Assembly (NCBI RefSeq): GCF_007993865.1
Contig: NZ_VIUH01000035.1
Coordinates: 1 to 42,505, forward strand
Length of the DNA stretch: 42,505 nt
Reading direction: 5' to 3'
Source: Pseudomonas sp. SJZ079
GTDB lineage: Bacteria; Pseudomonadota; Gammaproteobacteria; Pseudomonadales; Pseudomonadaceae
The position numbers were made by a program, and so were the translations under genes. Positions 7,617 through 15,098 of the stretch are shown here, in pieces. The notes under the pieces are model-generated. The model saw only the letters and a list, made by a program, of their open reading frames with translations. It did not search any database and was not told the DNA's origin. Positions within the stretch are counted from its first letter, which is position 1. Every line of letters starts with the position of its first letter.

Positions 7617-7654
7617 AGAACTCTCCTAATGAAACATAACTATAATTATGCGGC

Positions 7655-7710
7655 ATGCCTACATATGACCACTGTTCCCATATCTGGTAACGGTGTCCAC
7701 ATGTAGGCAT
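7655..7710. repeat. Long imperfect palindrome next to cassette 1 (attC-like)
   Basis: Two 25-base arms (7655-7679 and 7686-7710) match at 20 of 25 positions as reverse complements, with loop ATATCT. The outer ten bases, ATGCCTACAT, pair perfectly. It lies between the 118-residue gene and the first cassette boundary, where an attC or attI site of a preceding unit would be expected, and GCATAATTATA then GTTATGT follows on the minus strand. A proper R'' box with AAC is not found on the far side, so the site is either eroded or another kind of recombination site. Confidence 0.6.
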
Positions 7711-7733
7711 CGCGTATCCATATCTGACCATCA

Positions 7734-8090
7734 TCATTTGATGATCCGCTCGCTGAGGCCCAGCTTTATTGCATCGCCCTGTCGCATCAGCCACAGCTGT
7801 CGGTCAGGCTGCCATCTGGCCCCCGGACTTTGCACCAGCCGTTGCAGGTCGGTTTCGTGTCGGAGTATGCGCAAGGCAACGGTTTGGCGGTTCTGATAAA
7901 GGCGTTGGGCCGTGCGGTTGATACCTTTTACCGGCGCGGGCTTGCGTTCGATGATTAGTTCGACGGTGGTGTAGCTGAGTTGACGTTCGGGATCGAGGCG
8001 GTAACGCACGGCGATCAGGTCGTCGCCGTAGATTTCGACAAGGCGCCTGGTGCCGTTCATGCCGGGTTTGAGGGTTTTGACCACGTCCAT
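7734..8090 (-). CDS. Conserved-looking hypothetical protein (118 residues)
   Basis: A soluble basic protein beginning MDVVKTLKPGMNGTRRLVE, with RYRLDPERQLSYTTVELIIERKP in the middle and WQPDRQLWLMRQGDAIKLGL near the end. AAGGCGA lies upstream of the ATG. It is GC-rich, unlike the cassettes next to it. From memory, similar short proteins are seen beside mobile DNA in proteobacteria, but I cannot name a family. It has the same orientation as the cassettes and could be the gene of a former preceding unit whose site is the palindrome at 7655-7710. Confidence 0.65.
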   Translation of the reverse strand: MDVVKTLKPGMNGTRRLVEIYGDDLIAVRYRLDPERQLSYTTVELIIERKPAPVKGINRTAQRLYQNRQTVALRILRHETDLQRLVQSPGARWQPDRQLWLMRQGDAIKLGLSERIIK

Positions 8091-8287
8091 GTCGGTTCGC
8101 CTTGGATAAGGATGCTGGCAGTCTGCCCGAAGCTGTATGCAGGGCTCAAGCCTGACGTTGTGTCGTCTGACCCGCGCGCTGGACCTCCGTGAGTATCACT
8201 GCATGCGCTGAGCGGAGAGCTGCAGCTGACAGATTTGCCTATGCATTGCACCGGTGCTGAGAGGTGTTGGCTCACAACCAAGGCTAA

Positions 8288-8593
8288 GCTTGGGGCGAGC
8301 TGAACGTGGACCTGGGCGGCGAGCAGGACTTCACCTATCAGATCTGGCCGCGTCGGGGTGCGATGCCGGCATTCGCCCTGCGCGCGACCGGTGCGGGCCC
8401 GCACTATTACCGCCAGGAAGTGCACATCGGTGAGGGCGGTCAAGGCTACGACCTGGCCGGCTACACTCAGGAACAGGTGATCGGCGAGATTCTCGATCAA
8501 TACGAGCGCCATATGTTCTTCTTGCACACCCAGCGGGAGATGTCTGGCCGCGAGACCAGGATGCCCGACGATTCCGCCACCGCCGGACGCTGA
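8288..8593 (+). pseudogene. betT: C-terminal remnant of a BetT-type choline/betaine transporter
   Basis: The frame is open from 8288 (stop at 8285) to 8593 and encodes only the cytoplasmic tail of a BCCT-family BetT: VDLGGEQDFTYQIWPRR, HYYRQEVHIGEGGQGYDLAGYTQEQVIGEILDQYERHMFFLH. The twelve-helix membrane part, about 500 residues, is missing. Homology seems to start near 8297, so a deletion or insertion end lies close to 8285-8297, next to the cassette region. Translation from the GTG at 8306 is possible, but there is no good ribosome binding site. The next gene follows within 18 bases, suggesting an original betT-GMC operon. Confidence 0.8.
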
Positions 8594-8610
8594 GGCGAAG
8601 GAGCCATGCC

Positions 8611-10302
8611 ATGAACGAGCAAGTCTTCGATCAGGGTTTCGATTACGTCATCGTCGGTTCCGGTTCGGCCGGCTCGGTGCTGGCGGACCGCTTGAGCGCC
8701 GATGGCACGCACCAGGTCCTGGTGCTGGAGTTCGGCGGCAAGGACAACTCGATCTTCATTCAGATGCCCACGGCTTTTTCCATCCCGCTGAATAAACCGC
8801 GTTTCGACTGGGAGCTGTACACCGAGGCGGAACCGGGCCTCAAGGGGCGCAAGATTCACCAGGCGCGCGGCAAGGTGATCGGCGGCTCTTCCTCGATCAA
8901 TGGCATGGCCTACGTACGCGGCTGCGCCGGGGATTACGAGGAATGGGTGGAGTTGGGCGCCGAAGGCTGGGGTTACGCCGACGTCTTGCCTTACTTCAAA
9001 CGCGCCGAAGACTGCCTGTACGGTGCCGATCAGTACCGCTCCAGCGGCGGGCCGGTGGGGGTGTGCAACGGCAACAATATGAAGAATCCGCTGTATCGCG
9101 CCTTCATCGAGGCAGGTCGCCAGGCAGGCTATGGCCAGACCGACGATTACAACGGCTATCGCCAGGAAGGCTTCTGCCGGATGGACATGAGCGTGCGTAA
9201 CGGGGTGCGCAGCTCCACCGCCAATGCCTACCTGAAACCGGCGTTGAGCCGGGTCAATCTGCACCTGCAGATGCACGCCCTGACCACTCGGGTATTGTTG
9301 GAAGGCAAGCGCGCGGTCGGGGTCGAGTACCGCCAGCAGGGCAAGACGTTTCGGGTGCAGGCGCGGCGCGAGGTGATCCTCTGCGCCAGTGCCTTCAATT
9401 CGCCGAAGCTGCTGATGCTGTCCGGCATTGGTCCAGCGGAACAGCTGCACAAGCATGGCATCGAGGTGGTTCACGATCTGCCTGGCGTTGGCGAGAACCT
9501 GCACGACCATCTGGAGGTCTGGGTTCAGCAAGCCTGTACCCAGAAGATTACCCTCAATGGTTGGCTCAACCCGTTTGGCCAGTTGCTGATCGGTGCCCGT
9601 TGGTTCTTCTTCAAGAGTGGCCTGGGGGCGAGCAACCAGTTCGAGTCCAATGGCTATATCCGCAGTCGGGCCGGTCTCAAGTATCCGGACTTGCAATACC
9701 ACTTCCTCGCCGGGGCCATCGCCTACGACGGTTCCAGCGCCGCCGAAGGCCACGGTTTTCAGGTGCATCTGGGCGCCAACAAGCCGAAGAGCCGGGGTTA
9801 CGTGCGGCTGAAGTCCAGCGATCCGGCTGCCGCGCCGGAGATATTCCTCAATTACCTGGCTGAAGAGGAAGACAAGCAGGCGTTCCGCGCGGGCTTGCGC
9901 CTGACCCGGGAGATATTCGCGCAACCTGCGTTCAAGCCTTTCCTCGGCGAGGAGCTTTCGCCGGGCAAGCAGGTGCAGAGCGACGAGGAGATTGACGACT
10001 GGCTGGCCCGGAGCGCCGAAACGGCCTATCACCCCTGCGGTTCCTGCCGCATGGGCACCGACCCGATGGCGGTGGTCGATCCCCAGTGCCGCGTCCACGG
10101 CATTGAAAACCTGCGGGTGGTGGACTCATCCATCATGCCCACTGTCACCAACGGCAATCTCAATGCGCCGACCATCATGATCGGCGAGAAGGGCGCGGAT
10201 CACATCCTCGGCAGAGCGCTGCTGAAGCCGTCGGACGCGCCGGTGTTCGTTGTTCCAGGCTGGCAGGAGAATCAGCGCGAACGAGGGCCGCTTGGCGGTT
10301 AG
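8611..10302 (+). CDS. GMC-family oxidoreductase, choline-dehydrogenase-like
   Basis: A 563-residue flavoprotein. FAD is bound by the N-terminal DYVIVGSGSAGSVLADRL (11-28) and the GMC signature GKVIGGSSSINGM follows. The C-terminal catalytic region has YHPCGSCRMG and the NGNLNAPTIMIGEK signature with the histidine/asparagine pair. GAAGGAG (8597-8603) fixes the start at 8611. Family members oxidise choline or other primary alcohols to aldehydes. Position after a BetT tail favours a choline-like or alcohol substrate, but this is not the classic betIBA layout, and the esterase and SDR downstream suggest alcohol or ester breakdown instead. It is the only clearly intact gene of the cluster. Confidence 0.9.
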   Translation: MNEQVFDQGFDYVIVGSGSAGSVLADRLSADGTHQVLVLEFGGKDNSIFIQMPTAFSIPLNKPRFDWELYTEAEPGLKGRKIHQARGKVIGGSSSINGMAYVRGCAGDYEEWVELGAEGWGYADVLPYFKRAEDCLYGADQYRSSGGPVGVCNGNNMKNPLYRAFIEAGRQAGYGQTDDYNGYRQEGFCRMDMSVRNGVRSSTANAYLKPALSRVNLHLQMHALTTRVLLEGKRAVGVEYRQQGKTFRVQARREVILCASAFNSPKLLMLSGIGPAEQLHKHGIEVVHDLPGVGENLHDHLEVWVQQACTQKITLNGWLNPFGQLLIGARWFFFKSGLGASNQFESNGYIRSRAGLKYPDLQYHFLAGAIAYDGSSAAEGHGFQVHLGANKPKSRGYVRLKSSDPAAAPEIFLNYLAEEEDKQAFRAGLRLTREIFAQPAFKPFLGEELSPGKQVQSDEEIDDWLARSAETAYHPCGSCRMGTDPMAVVDPQCRVHGIENLRVVDSSIMPTVTNGNLNAPTIMIGEKGADHILGRALLKPSDAPVFVVPGWQENQRERGPLGG

Positions 10303-10330
10303 AGCGCGTTGCCGGACGGGCTAGCGTCGC

Positions 10331-11134
10331 GTGGTTCTGACCCGGGAAAAACCTACGGGTGGCTTCACAGCCTGGTGCGTCCACCGATGCCGATTGCCGT
10401 GTACTGGCGTCAACCGTACGGCAGGTACAATCGGCGGCCGGCCTTGCGAGTGGCATCGCCCGCCACAGAGCAGTGGTAGCGTGCTGCTCTACCTGCACGG
10501 CGGCGCCTACCTGATCGGCGGGCCGCACACCCACCGGGCGATTTGCGCCAACCTGGCCAAACATGGGCAGCTTGAGGTCTGCGCCCTGGATTACCGCCTG
10601 GCCCCGGAGTTTGTTTATCCGGCTGCTCGCGACGATGCGCTGGCGGCCTACTGCGCGTTGCTCGACCTTGGCTATACGCCGGCGCAGGTTGTCATCGGTG
10701 GCGATTCCGCCGGAGGCAATTTGAGCCTGGTCACCAGTCTGCGCCTGCGCGAACTGGGCATGCCTCAACCGGCCGCACTGGTGTGTTTGTCACCGGTTAC
10801 CGACTTCACCTTCGCCCAGCTGCATCAACCGCCAGCCGGCGATCCGCTGCTCCATCGGCAATGGATCGAGCAGGCGGTGGCGCTGTATTGCCCGCAGGAT
10901 GTGCCGCGTCACGACCCGGGTCTGTCGCCGCTGTTGAGCCAGGTGGATGAGGACGAGCTCTTGCTCAACGACAGCCTGCGCTTCGCCGAAAAGGCCAAGG
11001 CGGCCGGCGTGGTGGTGCGTCTGGAACGCTATCCGCAGCTATGGCATCTGTTCCAGGCTCATGCCGGCCTGCTCAAGGCGGCGGATTTCGCCCTCGGTCG
11101 GGTGGTGAGTTTCCTGCGCGAGCCAGGCTGCTGA
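10331..11134 (+). CDS. Alpha/beta hydrolase, HSL-type esterase, N-terminus doubtful
   Basis: A hormone-sensitive-lipase-family esterase of at most 267 residues. It has the HGGAYLIGG oxyanion motif, GGDSAGGNLSL with the nucleophile serine, HDPGLSPLL carrying the likely acid, and LWHLFQAHAG with the histidine. The only start upstream of the conserved part is a GTG at 10331 without a visible ribosome binding site (a stop lies at 10322), and the first 35 residues look unlike the family, which is usually near 300 residues. The 5' end may be eroded. Its stop is directly followed by the ATG of the broken SDR gene. Confidence 0.75.
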   Translation: MVLTREKPTGGFTAWCVHRCRLPCTGVNRTAGTIGGRPCEWHRPPQSSGSVLLYLHGGAYLIGGPHTHRAICANLAKHGQLEVCALDYRLAPEFVYPAARDDALAAYCALLDLGYTPAQVVIGGDSAGGNLSLVTSLRLRELGMPQPAALVCLSPVTDFTFAQLHQPPAGDPLLHRQWIEQAVALYCPQDVPRHDPGLSPLLSQVDEDELLLNDSLRFAEKAKAAGVVVRLERYPQLWHLFQAHAGLLKAADFALGRVVSFLREPGC

Positions 11135-11681
11135 ATGGACAACCCCCTGATCACCGGCGCCGCCTCGGGGATCGGCGCGGCGACTGCGCGGTTGTTTCAT
11201 GCGCGCGGTTGGCAGGTGGGCCTGCTCGATAGCGATCACAGTGGCGTGATGGCGCCGGCGGCCGAGCTGGAGGGCGCCCGGCATGCCCCGCTGGATGTGG
11301 TGGATGCAACTGCTGTGAAAGCGGCCTTGGCGGAGTTCTGCACGCTGCATGGCGGCCAATGGCGTTTGCCGTAATTGTGCGGGGCTACTGCGCTGTGATT
11401 ATTTCGAGGCACTCGATCTGGAGTGGACCAAGCACGGCATTAGCGTCGGCGACTTGATGCCGCCGTTCGTTAACACGCCGATGCTGGCCAACCAGTGTTT
11501 CGTGGCCCCGGTCATGCAACGTCTGGGCGTTAAGCTCAAGGCCGAAGACATAGCCGCGGCTGTCTGGCAGCAGGCGCAGGGCGCGAAGGTGCATCGTCCA
11601 GTCAGTGTGGCGTTCAAATTGATGTGCTGGTCCGGGCGGCTTTCCCCGGTTTGGATCTCCCCTGATCATGCGCTGGCTTAG
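11135..11681 (+). pseudogene. Short-chain dehydrogenase broken by a frameshift and internal deletion
   Basis: The first part (11135-11374) has the NAD(P)-binding ITGAASGIGAATARLF and a Rossmann core. Near 11350 the frame changes: GGQWR goes on in another frame as NGVCRNCAGLLRCDYFE and then jumps straight to ALDLEWTKHGISVGDLMPPFVNTPM. About 110 residues, including the catalytic serine and the YxxxK motif, are absent between the two. Frameshift plus deletion mean that no active enzyme can be made. Together with the truncated betT and odd esterase start, this shows decay of the whole cluster. Confidence 0.85.
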
Positions 11682-12012
11682 TCGGGCGTAGGGCATAGGT
11701 GGCTTTTTGCCCTGGGTTTTTGGGTGAAAAGCGTGCTGCCAGCCTGGCTGATGAACAGCGGTTTTTTCACCAGCTGTCTTGAAAGTCGACAAATCGGCCG
11801 AGGACGCACTACTCTGCAATAGACGGCTCTGAGTTTTTCGCACTGAATGGCTCAACGTCGACCAGTCCTGGCTTCAGGTCTGGCTTATGACACATCAAGC
11901 AGCCCTTGCTTGATTCTCGGGCGACATCGCTTTAGGTGTCGCGACACCGCGCAGTTCTGGCGGTTGCAATGGAAAATCGGTTAATTCATCCATCGCCTGA
12001 GGAGATTACTTC
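11682..12012. other. Intergenic region upstream of rraB, no gene seen
   Basis: About 330 bases without a convincing reading frame on either strand. GAGGAGA near 11999-12005 serves as the ribosome binding site of the next gene. The promoter of that gene should lie here; I cannot name it with confidence. Confidence 0.5.
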
Positions 12013-12354
12013 ATGAGCACAGCCATACATGATGATGTCAGCAGCGGTGTGTTACGGCGGATGAAGGAGGGTGGCTTCGACTTCGCCAGCTTTCATCCAA
12101 TCGAGTTCTACGCCATTTTCCCGGATGAGGAGCGGGCTCGCCTGGCGGCCGGTAATTTTCGTGGTGAATCCTTGAATGCCCAGGTCAGTGCTCGCGACGA
12201 CGGCGTCTGGCATCTGCAAGTCAGCAAAGTGATGTTTGCCACTCACGTCGGCATTGGTGACTTCGAGCAGGACATGGGCTCGGTAGTGATCCCTCTCGGG
12301 GGCAAGTTGGATGGTTGGGGCGTGACACAGGAGGTCAAAAGCCTGCGACCTTGA
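12013..12354 (+). CDS. rraB: RraB-family protein, putative RNase E inhibitor
   Basis: A 113-residue cytosolic protein matching the RraB fold of small regulators: SSGVLRRMKEGGFDFASFHPIEFYAIFPDEERARLAA followed by a beta strand region and a C-terminal LDGWGVTQEVKSL, close to the DGWGT motif of RraB. RraB binds RNase E and changes its substrate choice in enteric bacteria; whether the Pseudomonas form does so is an inference. A strong GAGGAGA site precedes the ATG. It stands alone between intergenic spaces. Confidence 0.75.
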   Translation: MSTAIHDDVSSGVLRRMKEGGFDFASFHPIEFYAIFPDEERARLAAGNFRGESLNAQVSARDDGVWHLQVSKVMFATHVGIGDFEQDMGSVVIPLGGKLDGWGVTQEVKSLRP

Positions 12355-12494
12355 ACGTCATAAGCTATCGGCAATAGCCACCGGTTGGCCCAGGGCCGGC
12401 CGGTGTGCACCTCCCTCGCTCGCTCACTCGATCTGCTGTACCGGACTCGACCCTAGCCACCGCTTTGCCTCAAACTGGGCGGCGGAGGCTGTTC

Positions 12495-13202
12495 ATGACC
12501 GATATCCTGATTCTGACTCATACCGATTACTGCACACCGGGCCACTTGGGCAGGGTACTGGATGAAGCGCAATGCGCCTTCAGCGTCCTGCGCGTTGACC
12601 TGGGCGAACTGGACGGCGTTGACCTGGATCGACCGAAAGCCGTGGCGATCATGGGCGGGCCGATGAGCGTCAACGATGCCTTGCCGTGGCTGAACACGGA
12701 AATTGCCGCGTTGAAGCATTTCATCCAGCGCGATATTCCAATGATCGGCCACTGCCTGGGCGGGCAGTTGCTGGCCAGGGCACTCGGCGCCGAGATCAGC
12801 CGCATGGCCTATACCGAAAGTGGCTGGCAGCCCGTTCAGCAGACGGCTGCGGCTGCCTCCAGCCCATGGATGGCGCATCTGCCGGCGGAGTTTCCGATCT
12901 TTCAATGGCACGGCGATACTTTCGCCCTGCCCGTGGGGGCGCAGCGTCTGCTGACCAACTCATGGTGCGAGAACCAGGCGTTTGCCTGGGGCGAGACGAT
13001 TCTCGCGGTGCAAGGCCATCCAGAGATGGACGAGGAGCTGGTGCGTCTGTGGCTCAATGACTGGTCACATTTGCTCGACGACAGCCAGCCCAGCCAGCAG
13101 AGCAAGGCGCAGATGCTGGAAGGCCTGCCAATCAAAGCGGCTGCCCTCAATCAGGTGGCTGAAGGCTTCTACCGGCATTGGTTGAAACTGGCGTTCGCCT
13201 GA
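12495..13202 (+). CDS. Class I glutamine amidotransferase domain protein
   Basis: 235 residues starting at ATG 12495, with GGAGG at 12484-12488. The catalytic triad elements are IGHCLGGQLLARALG (nucleophile cysteine) and QGHPEMDEE (histidine and glutamate). It is a free-standing GATase like those acting on gamma-glutamyl compounds or supplying ammonia to an unknown partner. No synthase domain is adjacent. A second protein of the same class is at 24216. No clear operon partner. Confidence 0.85.
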   Translation: MTDILILTHTDYCTPGHLGRVLDEAQCAFSVLRVDLGELDGVDLDRPKAVAIMGGPMSVNDALPWLNTEIAALKHFIQRDIPMIGHCLGGQLLARALGAEISRMAYTESGWQPVQQTAAAASSPWMAHLPAEFPIFQWHGDTFALPVGAQRLLTNSWCENQAFAWGETILAVQGHPEMDEELVRLWLNDWSHLLDDSQPSQQSKAQMLEGLPIKAAALNQVAEGFYRHWLKLAFA

Positions 13203-13677
13203 GCGAATCGGCCAGAGCGGGGCTATTCTGCCGCCCACTGCAGGCTGCCGGTGTCTGCGCTAAAGGGTGATGCGACCGTGGCCAACCCTTGCTGCGGCGC
13301 CGGGGGCGATGAGCCGATACTCGGGAGCCATCAGGAGGCGGCAGCATGTTGCAACCGGCGCAACCCGGGCGGGTGATCCACACTCCGGGCTTGGTCAGGC
13401 GTATCGAACTGCGGGCTAAGCGCAGCGAGTACTGCCGATCGACCGCGCCGTACCCGCCTGGTGGTCGTTGCGCTGGGGGTAAATCAGATCCCGCATGAGC
13501 GTTGCCAATCGAATGCTGCCGTGTAATGGCGCGCGTCGCTTCGGTGGAGGCATGGCATTGCCCAGTATCAGTGCGTCATGTCTTCTTAACTTATTTAGGA
13601 TGTTGATTTGTAAGGAATAATATCTCTGGCGCGGGCTTTGCAATGCATGGGTACATCCGGGTGACAAGGAGTACGGC
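13203..13677. other. Intergenic region before the Anbu operon
   Basis: 475 bases that contain only one small candidate frame (13346-13498, listed separately). The last part, AAGGAG at 13666-13671, is the ribosome binding site for the ATP-grasp gene. The AT-rich stretch 13585-13625 (TTATTTAGGATGTTGATTTG and onwards) is the likeliest place for the operon promoter, but I see no well-spaced -35/-10 pair. Confidence 0.45.
13346..13498 (+). CDS. Possible 50-residue protein or gene remnant
   Basis: An ATG at 13346 with a perfect AGGAGG at 13333-13338, seven bases upstream, opens a 50-codon frame (MLQPAQPGRVIHTPGLVRRI...). A neighbouring frame continues with RTRLVVVALGVNQIPHER after about 13440, which looks more protein-like than the end of the first frame, so this could be the N-terminal remnant of a frameshifted gene. 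No family recognised. Confidence 0.3.
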   Translation: MLQPAQPGRVIHTPGLVRRIELRAKRSEYCRSTAPYPPGGRCAGGKSDPA

Positions 13678-15087
13678 ATGGCCCGCACCTTTTATGACGA
13701 GATGTACCAGGCGAGTGGCGATTGCCGCCCGCACTATCGCGAATTCGCCCGCTGGTTGCTGGATACGCCGGCGGATTTGCTGGCTCAGCGTCGCCGTGAG
13801 GCCGACCTGTTGTTTCATCGCGCGGGTATCACCTTCACCCTCTATGGCGACGATCAGGGCACCGAGCGGCTGATTCCTTTCGACATCATTCCGCGCAGCA
13901 TCCCGGCCAGTGAATGGCGCGTAGTCGAACGCGGTTGCATCCAGCGGGTGCAGGCGCTGAACATGTTCCTCACCGACCTCTACCATGACCAGCGCATCAT
14001 CAAGGCCGGGATCATTCCCGCCGAGCAGGTGCTGGCCAACGAGGGCTATCAACTGGCCATGCAGGGCCTCGATCTGCACTGCAATCGGTATGCGCATATC
14101 GCCGGTGTCGACCTGGTGCGCGACGGCGATGGCAGTTACTACGTGCTGGAGGACAACTTGCGTACGCCGAGCGGCGTCAGCTACATGCTCGAAGACCGCA
14201 AGATGATGATGCGGCTGTTCCCCGAGCTGTTCGCTGCGCAGCGTGTCGCGCCTATCGATCACTACCCGAATCTGCTGCTCGATACCCTGAAGACCTCCAG
14301 CCCGCTGGATAACCCCAATGTCGTGGTGCTGACGCCGGGGCGCTTCAATAGCGCCTATTTCGAGCATGCCTTCCTGGCGCGCGAGATGGGTGTGGAGTTG
14401 GTCGAGGGCGCAGACCTGTTCGTTCGCGACGACAGGCTGTACATGCGCACCACGGCGGGAGCCAAGCAGGTGGATGTGATCTACCGGCGTTTGGACGATG
14501 ACTTCCTCGACCCGCTGGCCTTCAATCCGGACTCCATGCTCGGTGTGCCGGGGCTGCTCTCGACCTATCGCTCCGGCAACCTGGTACTGGCCAACGCCAT
14601 CGGCACCGGTGTGGCGGACGACAAGTCGATCTACCCCTATGTCGGCGAGATGATCCGTTTCTACCTGGATGAAGAACCGATCCTCAAGAACGTGCCGACC
14701 TGGCAGTGTCGCAAGCCGGCCGAATTGTCCCATGTGCTGGCCAATCTGGCCGAGCTGGTGGTCAAGGAAACCCAGGGCTCCGGTGGCTACGGCATGTTGG
14801 TCGGGCCGGCGGCGAGCGCGGCGGAGATCGAAACCTTCCGTGCCCGTCTGATCGCCAGGCCGGAGGCCTACATCGCCCAGCCGACCCTGTGTCTGTCGAC
14901 CTGCCCGACCTTTGTCGAGAACGGCATCGCGCCGCGGCATATCGACCTGCGCCCGTACGTCCTGTCCGGCCGGGAAGTACGTCTGGTACCGGGTGGTCTG
15001 ACCCGTGTCGCGCTGCGCGAAGGTTCGCTGGTGGTTAATTCGTCGCAAGGTGGCGGGACCAAGGACACCTGGGTCGTCGAGGATTAA
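13678..15087 (+). CDS. Circularly permuted ATP-grasp protein, first gene of the Anbu operon
   Basis: A 469-residue cytosolic protein of the circularly permuted ATP-grasp family (DUF404/DUF407). Visible family features are TFYDEMYQASGDCRPHY at the N-terminus, the YVLEDNLRTPSGVSYMLEDR acid/ATP-metal region in the middle, and VVKETQGSGGYGMLVGP plus the IDLRPYVLSGREVRLVPGGLTRVAL stretch near the C-terminus. Such enzymes form amide or peptide-like bonds using ATP. AAGGAG at 13666-13671 sets the start. The next gene starts 11 bases downstream. Comparative genomics has long tied this set (ATP-grasp, alpha-E, transglutaminase, proteasome-like Anbu) together as a predicted peptide-synthesis and turnover system whose product is unknown. 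Confidence 0.9.
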   Translation: MARTFYDEMYQASGDCRPHYREFARWLLDTPADLLAQRRREADLLFHRAGITFTLYGDDQGTERLIPFDIIPRSIPASEWRVVERGCIQRVQALNMFLTDLYHDQRIIKAGIIPAEQVLANEGYQLAMQGLDLHCNRYAHIAGVDLVRDGDGSYYVLEDNLRTPSGVSYMLEDRKMMMRLFPELFAAQRVAPIDHYPNLLLDTLKTSSPLDNPNVVVLTPGRFNSAYFEHAFLAREMGVELVEGADLFVRDDRLYMRTTAGAKQVDVIYRRLDDDFLDPLAFNPDSMLGVPGLLSTYRSGNLVLANAIGTGVADDKSIYPYVGEMIRFYLDEEPILKNVPTWQCRKPAELSHVLANLAELVVKETQGSGGYGMLVGPAASAAEIETFRARLIARPEAYIAQPTLCLSTCPTFVENGIAPRHIDLRPYVLSGREVRLVPGGLTRVALREGSLVVNSSQGGGTKDTWVVED

Positions 15088-15098
15088 GGAGTCGCATC

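Larger units (their letters stand above)
6350..7640 (-). mobile_element. Integron cassette array without integrase (CALIN-like), two cassettes
   Basis: Reading the minus strand, cassette 1 starts at GTTATGT (7640-7634), carries two small genes and ends in an attC whose R'' box ACATAAC (7141-7135) is the complement of its own first seven bases. Cassette 2 starts at GTTAGCT (7083-7077), carries one gene and ends at AGCTAAC (6356-6350), again the complement of its own start. This self-matching is diagnostic of integron cassettes, where circularisation joins the two ends. All genes face the same way, are AT-rich against their surroundings and have a ribosome binding site just after the cassette start. 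No integron integrase is visible within the window. Confidence 0.7.

Noticed and set aside
8497..10098. 533-codon open frame on the minus strand opposite the GMC oxidoreductase
   Set aside because: Shadow of a GC-rich gene: it lies antisense to a clear family protein, lacks a ribosome site and has no recognisable domain.
13591..15048. 485-codon minus-strand frame opposite the ATP-grasp gene
   Set aside because: Antisense shadow with composition typical of GC-rich third positions; the plus-strand gene is certain.
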